The translations under genes were made by a program, and so were the position numbers. From NCBI GenBank assembly GCA_947462875.1, contig CANHQJ010000017.1, forward strand, positions 27,363 through 91,362: DNA of 64,000 nt. Reading direction: 5' to 3'. Below are positions 1 to 7,857 of this stretch, in pieces (the first letter of the stretch is position 1; each line of letters begins with the position of its first letter). Source of the stretch: Verrucomicrobiia bacterium. GTDB lineage: Bacteria > Verrucomicrobiota > Verrucomicrobiia > Verrucomicrobiales > Akkermansiaceae. The notes below the pieces were generated by a model. It saw nothing but the letters and a program-made list of their open reading frames with translations, searched no databases and was not told the DNA's origin.

Positions 1-518
1 AGCTGGGTGTAGGTTTGGGCTGGGATCCGAGCTCGGCTCCAGGTATTGAGTTTGATTTGGATGCTAGTGCTTTCATGATTACCACGAACGAGCAAGTACC
101 CACGGAAAAGTTTTTCGTCTTCTACGGTAATCCAATTTCGCCAGACGGCGCTGTTGAATCATCTGGAGATGATAGGACTGGCGGTAACTCAGACGGTGAC
201 GACGAAACACTTTTGGTTGATCTTGCGCGTCTCGACCCTCGTATCGATCAAATTGTCTTTACTGTGACGATTTACGAATTCGCCGAGCGTAGGCAAAATT
301 TTGGTCAAGTGCGAAATTCATTTATCCGCATATACGATTCGACGAACGGTGCCGAGTTATGCAAATACGAACTTGATGAAGATTTCTCCGTTGAGACCGC
401 CATCGAATTTGGACGCCTTTACAAAAGGAATGACTCGTGGCGTTTTGAAGCCATTGGCAATGGCCATAGTGGCGGACTTGAAACATTCGTGAAAAAATAT
501 GCCAGTGCTTATTCTTAA
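1..518 (+). CDS. TerD-family protein, 5' truncated by window edge
   Basis: C-terminal part of a TerD/TerZ-type calcium-binding stress protein. The frame is open to base 3 and already reads LGVGLGWD, the conserved early TerD motif, so the true start lies upstream of the window. The family's acidic loop is present but diverged (GDDRTGGNSDGDDE), followed by the usual IDQIVFTVTIYE strand and the [17 protein letters not shown] region. TerD proteins are cytosolic and bind Ca2+ through the aspartate loop; their exact biochemical role is unsettled. It opens a same-strand cluster with two more TerD-family genes (6512 and 7111) and three TerY-like genes. The DNA is AT-richer than the flanking genome. 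The family call is firm; the paralogue name is not assignable. Confidence 0.9.
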   Translation, partial: LGVGLGWDPSSAPGIEFDLDASAFMITTNEQVPTEKFFVFYGNPISPDGAVESSGDDRTGGNSDGDDETLLVDLARLDPRIDQIVFTVTIYEFAERRQNFGQVRNSFIRIYDSTNGAELCKYELDEDFSVETAIEFGRLYKRNDSWRFEAIGNGHSGGLETFVKKYASAYS

Positions 519-585
519 ATTTGATAGTAAAATAATTTATTATATTAAGAAAAAATTCGAATTAACAAATTAATACTACATACCT

Positions 586-1221
586 ATGCGTCGTCTTCCT
601 GTATATTTAGTTCTTGATGTCTCCGGCTCCATGTCTGGCGAACCGATCCAAGCCGTTAAAAATGGCGTGCAAATGCTTGTCTCGTCTTTGAGGCAAGACC
701 CGCAGGCATTGGAAACCGCTTATTTGAGTGTAATCACTTTTGATTCGTCTGCTCATGAATTGGTTCCGTTGACCGACCTGCCTTCTTTTCAAGCTCCCAA
801 CATCACCGCTAATGGCGTCACAGCGATGGGCGAGGCTCTCACTCTCGTTGCGGATTGCGCGAAGCGCGATGTCGTGAAGGCTAGTGCTACACAAAAAGCT
901 GATTGGCGTCCTATGGTTTTCCTCATGTCCGATGGTGTACCTACTGACGACTTTGAAAAGGGTCTTGCTCGTTTCAAGCAAGAAAAATGGGGTGCCGTAG
1001 TCGCCTGTGCCGTGAATGATGCTGATGTCAGCATTCTCCAACGCATTGCTCCAGAGTCAGTTGTGCAGCTCGACACCTCGGACAGCGCTTCCATGTCTGC
1101 GTTTTTCAAGTGGGTAACTGCATCGATAGGGCTCTCAAGCAAAAGCGTCCAGAACGGCAAAGAAGTGGAAGGCCTTAACCAATTGCCACCACCACCTCCA
1201 GAGATTCAAGTAGTTGTTTAA
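586..1221 (+). CDS. TerY-like von Willebrand A domain protein (copy 1)
   Basis: A 211-residue protein that is essentially one VWA domain. The metal-ion-dependent adhesion site is intact: D11-V-S13-G-S15 near the start, then the TAMGEAL region and FLMSDGVPTDD. It ends in a proline-rich tail, LPPPPPEIQVVV, nearly repeated in the next gene. TerY-type VWA proteins are cytosolic and are predicted to act with a PP2C phosphatase and a kinase (the TerY-P triad), which are encoded just downstream. The ATG follows a 67-bp very AT-rich spacer that could hold a promoter; no Shine-Dalgarno sequence is visible. It is similar along its whole length to the genes at 1254 and 5400 (MRRLPVYL start), so it probably arose by duplication. 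Confidence 0.88.
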   Translation: MRRLPVYLVLDVSGSMSGEPIQAVKNGVQMLVSSLRQDPQALETAYLSVITFDSSAHELVPLTDLPSFQAPNITANGVTAMGEALTLVADCAKRDVVKASATQKADWRPMVFLMSDGVPTDDFEKGLARFKQEKWGAVVACAVNDADVSILQRIAPESVVQLDTSDSASMSAFFKWVTASIGLSSKSVQNGKEVEGLNQLPPPPPEIQVVV

Positions 1222-1253
1222 TCATCTGTAAGTGCCAACTAAAAGCTCATTGC

Positions 1254-1895
1254 ATGTCCATCCGAAGACTACCTGTATATCTGCTACTTGATACTTCCGG
1301 CTCCATGCGCGGTGAGCCGATTGAGGCGCTTAAGGTCGGCGTTCAATCGCTGATATCTTCGCTGCGACAAGACCCCCATGCGCTCGAGTCTGTATATATT
1401 TCCCTTATAAGCTTCGATAACGAAGCCCGCGTTCTCAGCCCGCTCGAAAGTCTCGAAACTTTTCAAACTCCTTTGATTGCATGTCCGCGGTCGGGAGCTA
1501 CGATGACTGGTGCAGCACTAGAACTATTGTGCCAATCTGTAGATCGAGAAGTAAAAAAAAATACGGAAACGGAAAAAGGTGATTGGCGTCCGATCGTTTT
1601 TCTCATGACAGATGGTAGTCCTTCTGACACAGCACTCTACAATCAAATGACCGAAGAAGTGGCCAAACGCCCATTTGCCTCGATCATCGCGTGCGCTGCT
1701 GGCACCAAGGCAAAGCATGATCCGTTGAAGAAATTGACTCAAAATATCCTAAACTTAGAAACGATGGATGGGCATTCGTTTGCCGGTCTTTTCCAATGGG
1801 TTTCTTCGACTGTATCCTCAGGCAACCGCAGCATGGGCGCTGCTTCGAGCATAATCTTGCCGCCTCCACCTGCAGAAATTCAGATTGTTATTTGA
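1254..1895 (+). CDS. TerY-like von Willebrand A domain protein (copy 2)
   Basis: A 213-residue VWA protein, paralogue of the preceding gene. MIDAS residues are D13-T-S15-G-S17, with FLMTDGSPSD carrying the later metal-contacting aspartate. The C-terminus, LPPPPAEIQIVI, matches the tail of copy 1, so this proline-rich peptide is likely a shared docking element (inference). It lies 32 bp after copy 1 and 9 bp before the PP2C gene, consistent with one operon. It lacks the zinc ribbon found at the end of the third copy (5400-6431). Role in the Ter stress system is inferred from family and context. Confidence 0.88.
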   Translation: MSIRRLPVYLLLDTSGSMRGEPIEALKVGVQSLISSLRQDPHALESVYISLISFDNEARVLSPLESLETFQTPLIACPRSGATMTGAALELLCQSVDREVKKNTETEKGDWRPIVFLMTDGSPSDTALYNQMTEEVAKRPFASIIACAAGTKAKHDPLKKLTQNILNLETMDGHSFAGLFQWVSSTVSSGNRSMGAASSIILPPPPAEIQIVI

Positions 1896-1904
1896 TTCCT
1901 TTGT

Positions 1905-3629
1905 ATGTCTTATCAATTATCTCAAAAAACTCCTTCTCCATCGCTATCGGCTTTCATTAGAGGACTCGTTCGTGAGCTCGACGAGATGCACGGAAGTGGA
2001 ATCGCCCATGGTGCTGTAGCAGGAGACTTAAATGCATGGTTTTCGGAAAATGCTGAATTCGCGCCAGAGAAATTTAGACATTTTGCGACAAGCGAAGCAT
2101 CTGATGCGAATCTGATCGCTGCTGATATAGCGGATTTTATGAAATGCTCACGTCAATGGATCTGCGGGTCAATATTATCGGATCACACCGCGTTCAAAGC
2201 CTTGAATTACCTTGACTCTAAGCTGCCTCAGTCATTTCTCAAATTACTTGAGATTTCAGACGATAAGAATGCCGTCCTGCCATCAATGACTGATTTTCTC
2301 AGGGCGTTAACTGAAGAACCAGTTTCTGCATCGATTAGCCCCGAGCAAGCCATTCCACCCACCGCTGTGGTTGCTGCAGTTCCTCCGCGCATTCCCGTCA
2401 CAAACCACACCGCCATTTCCATAGCTTTACCAAACGGCACTGTGGGCAAGCCCTACGTCATCGAGCCTGGAAAGATCGCGCGCTCCATTGCAGCTCAAAG
2501 AAAAGATGACCCTGAGCGTGCTAAGATTGTTCATTTACAGATTCCAGAGAATTGCGGTTTATTTTTTGATGTTGCGAGCGGAACAATTACAGGAACGCCG
2601 ACGCGGAGTCTGGATGAACATTTGTATCTGGACTACATTCCTTCACAGTACTCACCCAGCATCTCTTGCAAAGCATCGCTCTTTATCAATCCTGATCCCG
2701 CTAGTCTCTGGAAAGATTTGGATTCCGATCCTAATGCCCCTTATCAAAAGCCAGCACTCGTGCACACGGAACAGGCACTTGGACAATTTCGCATTGTCGC
2801 AGCTAGTCGAAGAGGACGCTCACACGCGAACAAAGGGGACTTCCGTGACGATGATTATGCAATTGGCTATGCTGAATCCAGTGGATGGCTGGTGGTGACC
2901 GTTGCCGATGGCGCAGGTTCTGCGAAATACTCACGCAAAGGCTCGCAGATCGCAACAAGAGTAGCGTGTGATTGGCTAGTTAAAAAGCTCGACTCTCCCG
3001 AATATGCAGAATGGAGTGAGACAGCCGAGTCAGGAAGCGAAGCAAAATCCCCAAGTGATATCCGCGATTTGCTCTACAATGCAGCGCTCTTGACGCATTA
3101 CAAAATTAAAGAGGAGGTAGAAAACCCTACGGAAGCTCTCCCGGAAACTCCAGTCATCAGAAATTACGATACGACGCTCATTTTGCTCATACTCAAAAAA
3201 ATTAAAGTTGGCTATTATGCTGCTACATTCTCCGTGGGTGATGGTGGTACAGGACTTTTTTTAGAACCAGATCAAGCGGTGCCTTTGATGAATGCCGACG
3301 GCGGTGAACATGCTGGTCAGACTACTTTCGTGACCATAGCTTCATCTCTCTCTGCTTCTGAGGAAAATTTAGCCCATCGCTTTAGCCAAGCAAACGTGGC
3401 TGACTTCTCTTTAGCCTTGGTCATGACTGATGGCATCACAGATCCAAAATTTCCCAGCGATGCTGCATTTGCCGATTCTAGCTGCTGGCAGGCGCTCTCG
3501 AATGAACTTAAACCTGCGCTCGGCGATTCTGCGAGCTTGCTAGAGTGGATGAAATTCTTTTCACCCGGAAATCACGACGACCGCACTCTAGTGGCCGTTT
3601 TGCCCTCTAATCATTCTCATCTCCCATGA
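1905..3629 (+). CDS. PP2C-family Ser/Thr phosphatase of a TerY-P triad
   Basis: A 574-residue protein whose C-terminal half (about residues 295-565) is a PP2C/PPM phosphatase: DDDYAI, VADGAGSAKYS, the MTDGITD aspartate and a closing NHDDRTLVAV supply the expected metal-binding acids. The N-terminal ~150 residues are unrecognised. Residues ~178-240 resemble a bacterial putative-Ig (He_PIG-type) module, from LPNGTVGKPYV through GLFFDVASGTITGTPTRS, which is unusual in a cytosolic enzyme. There is no signal peptide. The stop overlaps the start of the kinase gene (ATGA), so the two are probably translationally coupled. Known TerY-P triads pair a VWA protein, a PP2C phosphatase and a kinase; here it presumably reverses phosphorylation by the adjacent kinase. 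Confidence 0.88.
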   Translation: MSYQLSQKTPSPSLSAFIRGLVRELDEMHGSGIAHGAVAGDLNAWFSENAEFAPEKFRHFATSEASDANLIAADIADFMKCSRQWICGSILSDHTAFKALNYLDSKLPQSFLKLLEISDDKNAVLPSMTDFLRALTEEPVSASISPEQAIPPTAVVAAVPPRIPVTNHTAISIALPNGTVGKPYVIEPGKIARSIAAQRKDDPERAKIVHLQIPENCGLFFDVASGTITGTPTRSLDEHLYLDYIPSQYSPSISCKASLFINPDPASLWKDLDSDPNAPYQKPALVHTEQALGQFRIVAASRRGRSHANKGDFRDDDYAIGYAESSGWLVVTVADGAGSAKYSRKGSQIATRVACDWLVKKLDSPEYAEWSETAESGSEAKSPSDIRDLLYNAALLTHYKIKEEVENPTEALPETPVIRNYDTTLILLILKKIKVGYYAATFSVGDGGTGLFLEPDQAVPLMNADGGEHAGQTTFVTIASSLSASEENLAHRFSQANVADFSLALVMTDGITDPKFPSDAAFADSSCWQALSNELKPALGDSASLLEWMKFFSPGNHDDRTLVAVLPSNHSHLP

Positions 3630-5137
3630 GCGTTATTCATGTAAAATCAATTAGCACGGGGAAAAGCTACCAATACGATACGGCAAAACATGCTGGCAGT
3701 GGTGGCATGAAGGATGTGTATTTTTCCCCTGATAAGAGTTACGTGGTTCAGATATTTAAACTTCCGCAAGATTCTAATCAAATTGAACGCTTGCAAATGA
3801 TCGTGGGTAAATATAGAGAGAATATTTTCAATCAAGCTGGTGGACAATTCTGGGAAACAGTCTATTGCTGGCCTACTGACATCGTCACGATACCGACAAC
3901 TGGTCAAATTGCTCTCATCGCGCCATGCTACAGAAATGAGTTCTTTTTCCAATACGGCTCACAAAACAATGACATGTTGGGGATCAAAGGTAAGGACAAA
4001 CAAGGTAAGTGGTTTGCATCTTCTCTTCACCGTGCAAAATACACTGATCCTCGAGAGCTAGGAAATTGGAGGAATTATCTTGGACTCTGCATCAAAATTG
4101 CACGCGCTGTGAAACGTCTTCACGCAGCTGGTTTAGCGCACTCTGACCTATCCTATTGCAACGTTTTGATTGATCCCCTAACGGCATCAGCTTCAGTGAT
4201 TGATATTGATGGACTTGTTGTGCCTCAACGCTTTCCGCCTGATGTCGTCGGAACTCCAGATTTTATTGCCCCTGAAGTACTAAGAACCTTGTCTTTAAGC
4301 ATTACCGATCCTAAACGCTCCCTTCCTTGTATCGAGACTGATCGTCACGCTCTTGGTGTATTGATCTACATGTATTTATTGTATCGCCATCCTCTAAAAG
4401 GTGGAAAAATCCACGATGCAGATCCTTCACGCGATGAGGAACTTCACATGGGTGAACGAGCACTTTACATTGAGCACCCAACTGATAAATCCAATCGCCC
4501 AAGAATCCAAGATTGTCGCCCTACGGATCTTCCCTACGCAGATCCTGCAAAGATTCCTTCTAGTGCTTGCGGACCTTATCTTCACGAACTGTTCACGAAG
4601 GCTTTTATTGACGGACTCCATCATCCGCACCTGCGCCCAAGTGCCGACGATTGGGAGACTGCCTTGGTGAAGACGGTCGACATGCTTCAGCCCTGCTCAA
4701 ATACCAAGTGCGCCCAGCAATGGTACGTCTTCGATAACAGCACCAAACCCGCCTGTCCATTTTGCGGCACGGCTTACAAAGGCCTACTCCCTGTTCTAAA
4801 CCTTTACTCGCGACGAAAATCTAGTGACCCATTTCGCCCAGAAAATCGGCGTCTTATGGTCTATACCGATCAGTATCTCTATCCATGGCATGTTAATCGC
4901 CTCATTGCCCCAAATGAAAGACTCACGCCCGATCAAAAAAAACCCGTCGGCTATTTCGTTCTACATAACGGGCAATGGTGGTTCGTGAATCAAACACTTA
5001 CAGGACTCAAGGATGTAACGAACAAAATCGATATACCGAAAGGTGGTAAAGTCGAACTAACCGATGGACTGCAATTATTGCTCAGCCCAGAGGATAATTG
5101 TCGTCTTATTCAAGTGCAGATGGTTCAGGGAACCTAA
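3626..5137 (+). CDS. Protein kinase-like protein with C-terminal zinc ribbon (TerY-P triad)
   Basis: A 503-residue kinase-fold protein. Visible motifs are a glycine-rich loop (GSGGMKDVYFS, ~residue 25), a lysine strand (YVVQIFKLP), the catalytic loop HSDLSYCNVLID (~172, the HxDxxxxN pattern), DID in place of DFG (~191), and GTPDFIAPEV as an APE-like motif. A zinc ribbon follows at ~355-380 (CSNTKC then CPFC), and the last ~110 residues are unrecognised. The key aspartate and asparagine are kept, so activity is plausible despite the divergent DFG. The start overlaps the phosphatase stop by 4 bp. Kinase plus PP2C plus VWA protein is the TerY-P triad arrangement; its substrates are unknown. Confidence 0.87.
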   Translation: MSVIHVKSISTGKSYQYDTAKHAGSGGMKDVYFSPDKSYVVQIFKLPQDSNQIERLQMIVGKYRENIFNQAGGQFWETVYCWPTDIVTIPTTGQIALIAPCYRNEFFFQYGSQNNDMLGIKGKDKQGKWFASSLHRAKYTDPRELGNWRNYLGLCIKIARAVKRLHAAGLAHSDLSYCNVLIDPLTASASVIDIDGLVVPQRFPPDVVGTPDFIAPEVLRTLSLSITDPKRSLPCIETDRHALGVLIYMYLLYRHPLKGGKIHDADPSRDEELHMGERALYIEHPTDKSNRPRIQDCRPTDLPYADPAKIPSSACGPYLHELFTKAFIDGLHHPHLRPSADDWETALVKTVDMLQPCSNTKCAQQWYVFDNSTKPACPFCGTAYKGLLPVLNLYSRRKSSDPFRPENRRLMVYTDQYLYPWHVNRLIAPNERLTPDQKKPVGYFVLHNGQWWFVNQTLTGLKDVTNKIDIPKGGKVELTDGLQLLLSPEDNCRLIQVQMVQGT

Positions 5138-5150
5138 GGATTCTTGCGAC

Positions 5151-5393
5151 ATGAAATTCGGATTACGCATACCCTCCTTAAAGAAGCGAATCGCCGCCCG
5201 AACTTCGGTGAAGCGTTACGTAAGACACTCCATGGGATTCAAAGCACCCCGCGGTTGGGGATTCTTAACCAATCCGAAAAAAGCCATTTATAATCGAATT
5301 TACAACCGGACTACGTTTGGCTGTCTCTTCGTTATACTCGCCGTATGCACATCGTTTATTACTGTATTTTCAATTTATTCACTACTCACTTGA
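5151..5393 (+). CDS. Small basic single-pass membrane protein of the Ter cluster
   Basis: An 80-residue protein read from ATG 5151, 13 bp after the kinase stop and 6 bp before the third TerY gene, so it sits inside the operon. The N-terminal ~55 residues are strongly basic (IPSLKKRIAARTSVKRYVRH, then LTNPKKAIYNRIYNRT). The last ~25 residues form one hydrophobic segment (CLFVILAVCTSFITVFSIYS). The frame is also open further upstream, but that part overlaps the kinase gene. I do not recognise a named family. A cationic cytoplasmic part with a C-terminal anchor could tether the Ter proteins to the membrane (speculative). The tight spacing on both sides supports a real gene. Confidence 0.7.
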   Translation: MKFGLRIPSLKKRIAARTSVKRYVRHSMGFKAPRGWGFLTNPKKAIYNRIYNRTTFGCLFVILAVCTSFITVFSIYSLLT

Positions 5394-5399
5394 AACATT

Positions 5400-6431
5400 A
5401 TGATTCGCCGTCTTCCCGTTTACCTTCTGATCGACTGTTCCGAATCTATGATCGGGCAAGGGATTGAAGCTGTCCGTGCAGGAATCAGCTCGATGGTATC
5501 CTCACTGCGACGCGATCCTCATGCTCTAGAGAGTGTTTATATCAGTGTGATCACGTATGATGCCAAGGCGAGATTGGAGTGTCCACTAACGCCTCTCATC
5601 GATTTCCAAGAGCCTAATCTTACTCTTCGCCCCGGCACTTCTTTGGGTTCTGCTCTGACTCTACTCGCCGATCAGATTCGAACGGAAGTTCGTAAAACAA
5701 CATTTGAAAACAAAGGCGACTACCGCCCACTTGTCCTGCTACTCACTGACGGACAACCCAGCGATGATTGGCGCGCTCCGCTTCAACGCATCGGTGCGCA
5801 AATCCGCCCACGACCAGCGAATATCTACGCGATCGGTTGCGGGGAAGACGTGGATTACTCCGTATTGCAGGCCGTTACGGATGTAGTGCTGCGCATGGAT
5901 GACATGGGGCCAGAGTCCTTTGGAAAACTATTTGTCTGGTTGACCGCCTCGGTCTCCAGTGCGAGCCAAGGTGTTGGTGAAAATGCACAGGGAGAAATCA
6001 ACCTTCAAAAGCTCCCGCCAAACGTCGAGAAAGTCACAACGCCTGCCATATCCATGGAGGGTGAGCCGCCGCGCCAAGTGTTTCTACGGGTGCGCTGTTC
6101 AGTTAAGCGCAAGCCCTATTTAATGCGCTATCGAGTGAATATGCTCGCCCAATGTTACGATCCTAGTATGTCACACAAGTTGACCGAAGAAGAAGCTCTA
6201 GCCGCTGGAGATGGGGAACTTCCTGACATCCCCAGTGAACTACTCAATGGGGCACCCGACTGCCCGTGGTGTGGTAATCCGGGCGGCGGGCAGTGCGGCA
6301 ACTGCGGCACGATGTTTTGCTCAGACTCAAGCGACCCTGCTGACATCCAGTGTCCTGGATGTAATAATACTCTCAAGAGAAGGCACGCCGGCGGAGGTGG
6401 TAATTTCAGCATCAAGCAAAGTGGCGGCTGA
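5400..6431 (+). CDS. TerY-like VWA protein with C-terminal zinc ribbon
   Basis: A 343-residue protein with an N-terminal VWA domain (MIDAS D12-C-S14-E-S16, then LLTDGQPSDDW), a ~70-residue linker domain, and a cysteine cluster at residues 288-321 (C288, C291, C299, C302, C307, C318, C321) matching the zinc-ribbon region of full-length TerY proteins (TerY-C). Of the three VWA copies it alone has this ribbon and it lacks the PPPP-EIQ tail of the other two. It starts 6 bp after the small basic gene. It is probably the scaffold or sensor of the triad, but the metal and partner are not visible from sequence. Confidence 0.88.
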   Translation: MIRRLPVYLLIDCSESMIGQGIEAVRAGISSMVSSLRRDPHALESVYISVITYDAKARLECPLTPLIDFQEPNLTLRPGTSLGSALTLLADQIRTEVRKTTFENKGDYRPLVLLLTDGQPSDDWRAPLQRIGAQIRPRPANIYAIGCGEDVDYSVLQAVTDVVLRMDDMGPESFGKLFVWLTASVSSASQGVGENAQGEINLQKLPPNVEKVTTPAISMEGEPPRQVFLRVRCSVKRKPYLMRYRVNMLAQCYDPSMSHKLTEEEALAAGDGELPDIPSELLNGAPDCPWCGNPGGGQCGNCGTMFCSDSSDPADIQCPGCNNTLKRRHAGGGGNFSIKQSGG

Positions 6432-6511
6432 TACTTTCCATCTAACAAAAAATAATACCAATTGATTCTCCCCAACTCTTGATTCATCACAACCAAACAA
6501 GCAAAAAATAC

Positions 6512-7087
6512 ATGCCTATTACACTAACGAAAGGAGCGAATGTATCGCTCAGTAAATCCGCTCCCGGCCTGAGCAACATTATTGTTGGCCTCGGCTGGGA
6601 TGCACGCGCTACCAGTGGTGCAGCATTCGATCTTGACGCCAGTGCTTTCCTGCTCTCCGCAGCAGGCAAGGTGCGTATCGACGCAGATTTCATCTTTTTC
6701 AATCAACCGGCATCCTCTGATGGCTCCGTGAATCACCTCGGAGATAATACGACTGGTGATGGCGATGGCGATGACGAACAAATTACGATTGATCTCACTA
6801 GAGTTCCAGCAGACGTTGAAAAAATTGCCATCAGCGTGACGATTCACGAAGCTGCATCACGCAATCAAAATTTTGGTATGGTTAGCCAGGCATTTGTCCG
6901 TGTTGTCGATGCCGCCAACAATGAAGAAATCGTACGTTATGATCTGAGTGAAGACTTCAGTGTGGAAACAGCCCTCGTTTTCGGCGAGGTCTATCGCCAC
7001 TCAAGTGAGTGGAAATTCAGAGCAGTGGGTCAAGGTTTCCAAGGCGGGTTGGAGGCCATGGCAAAAAATTACGGCGTCAACATTTAA
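6512..7087 (+). CDS. TerD-family calcium-binding stress protein
   Basis: A 191-residue, full-length TerD-type protein. It starts [15 protein letters not shown], the standard beginning, so I chose ATG 6512 over the in-frame ATG at 6479. The signature [10 protein letters not shown] and FDLDASAF segments are present, as is the acidic calcium loop [14 protein letters not shown], followed by [12 protein letters not shown] and the [15 protein letters not shown] region. It is the closest relative in this window of the truncated gene at the left edge. An 80-bp AT-rich gap separates it from the upstream TerY gene, so it may have its own promoter. It is likely cytosolic. Confidence 0.93.
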   Translation: MPITLTKGANVSLSKSAPGLSNIIVGLGWDARATSGAAFDLDASAFLLSAAGKVRIDADFIFFNQPASSDGSVNHLGDNTTGDGDGDDEQITIDLTRVPADVEKIAISVTIHEAASRNQNFGMVSQAFVRVVDAANNEEIVRYDLSEDFSVETALVFGEVYRHSSEWKFRAVGQGFQGGLEAMAKNYGVNI

Positions 7088-7110
7088 TCAAAATTAACTA
7101 AAATACGAAT

Positions 7111-7695
7111 ATGGCAATCAATCTACAAAAAGGACAAAAAATCTCGTTAAGTAAAGAGGCTGGTAGTTCCGGTTTGACTAAAATCGTCATGGGTCTCGGT
7201 TGGGACGCGAAGAAAAAAAGGGGTTTTCTAGGATTTGGCAGAAAAGAACAAGAAATTGATCTCGACGCATCTTGCGTGCTTTTTGACGAGAGCAAGCAAC
7301 CGCTGGATGCGGTATTCTTTGGGCAACTCAGGAGTCGTGATGGGAGTATTCTCCATACTGGTGACAACCGTACTGGTGACGGCGATGGAGATGATGAACA
7401 AATTATTGTTGATCTTTCACGTGTTCCCGCAAATGTTAAGTCGATCATTTTCATCGTTAATAGCTTCACAGGGCAGAACTTTAGTGAAATTGAGAATGCT
7501 TTTTGCCGTGTGGTGAACGGTGCCAACAATCAAGAGTTAGCGCGATATAATTTAAGTTGCACAGGCAATCATACTGGGATGATTATGGCAAAGGTCTACC
7601 TGCATAACGGAGAGTGGAAAATGCATGCCATTGGAGACAATGCCAATGGTAAGACGTTCGATCAAATGATTCCCCAGATGATCGCTGCACTTTGA
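7111..7695 (+). CDS. TerD-family protein with basic insertion
   Basis: A 194-residue TerD-family member (MAINLQKGQKISLSKE start; [26 protein letters not shown] calcium loop). It differs from its neighbours by an inserted lysine/arginine- and glycine-rich segment after GWD (KKKRGFLGFGRKEQE) and by replacement of the FSVETA region with LSCTGNHTGMIMAKVYLHN, features closer to TerZ/TerX-like members. It ends the Ter island; the next gene is convergent. It starts 23 bp after the previous stop, so is probably cotranscribed. TerD/TerZ discrimination is tentative. Confidence 0.9.
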   Translation: MAINLQKGQKISLSKEAGSSGLTKIVMGLGWDAKKKRGFLGFGRKEQEIDLDASCVLFDESKQPLDAVFFGQLRSRDGSILHTGDNRTGDGDGDDEQIIVDLSRVPANVKSIIFIVNSFTGQNFSEIENAFCRVVNGANNQELARYNLSCTGNHTGMIMAKVYLHNGEWKMHAIGDNANGKTFDQMIPQMIAAL

Positions 7696-7828
7696 AATCA
7701 TCATCTATGCTGCAGGGTTTGTCGACTTCCCTGATTGCTCGACAGGGCATAAATAGAGTAGAGAGGTTGTATGTCATGTTTTCACATTCAAGTGCCTCTC
7801 CTTCCAGGCGTCGTGCTGTCGTGGAGAA

Positions 7829-7853
7829 GAAGGGCTAGGTGCTGTCGCCCTTC
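7829..7853 (-). terminator. Possible terminator of the ABC-F gene
   Basis: A 7-bp GC-rich stem (GAAGGGC / GCCCTTC) with an 11-base loop sits just past the ABC-F stop. Read on the minus strand it is followed by a short pyrimidine run (TTCTCC), so termination would be weak. It also lies between convergent genes and could serve both. The rest of 7696-7857 shows nothing recognisable. Confidence 0.35.
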
Positions 7854-7857
7854 CCAG

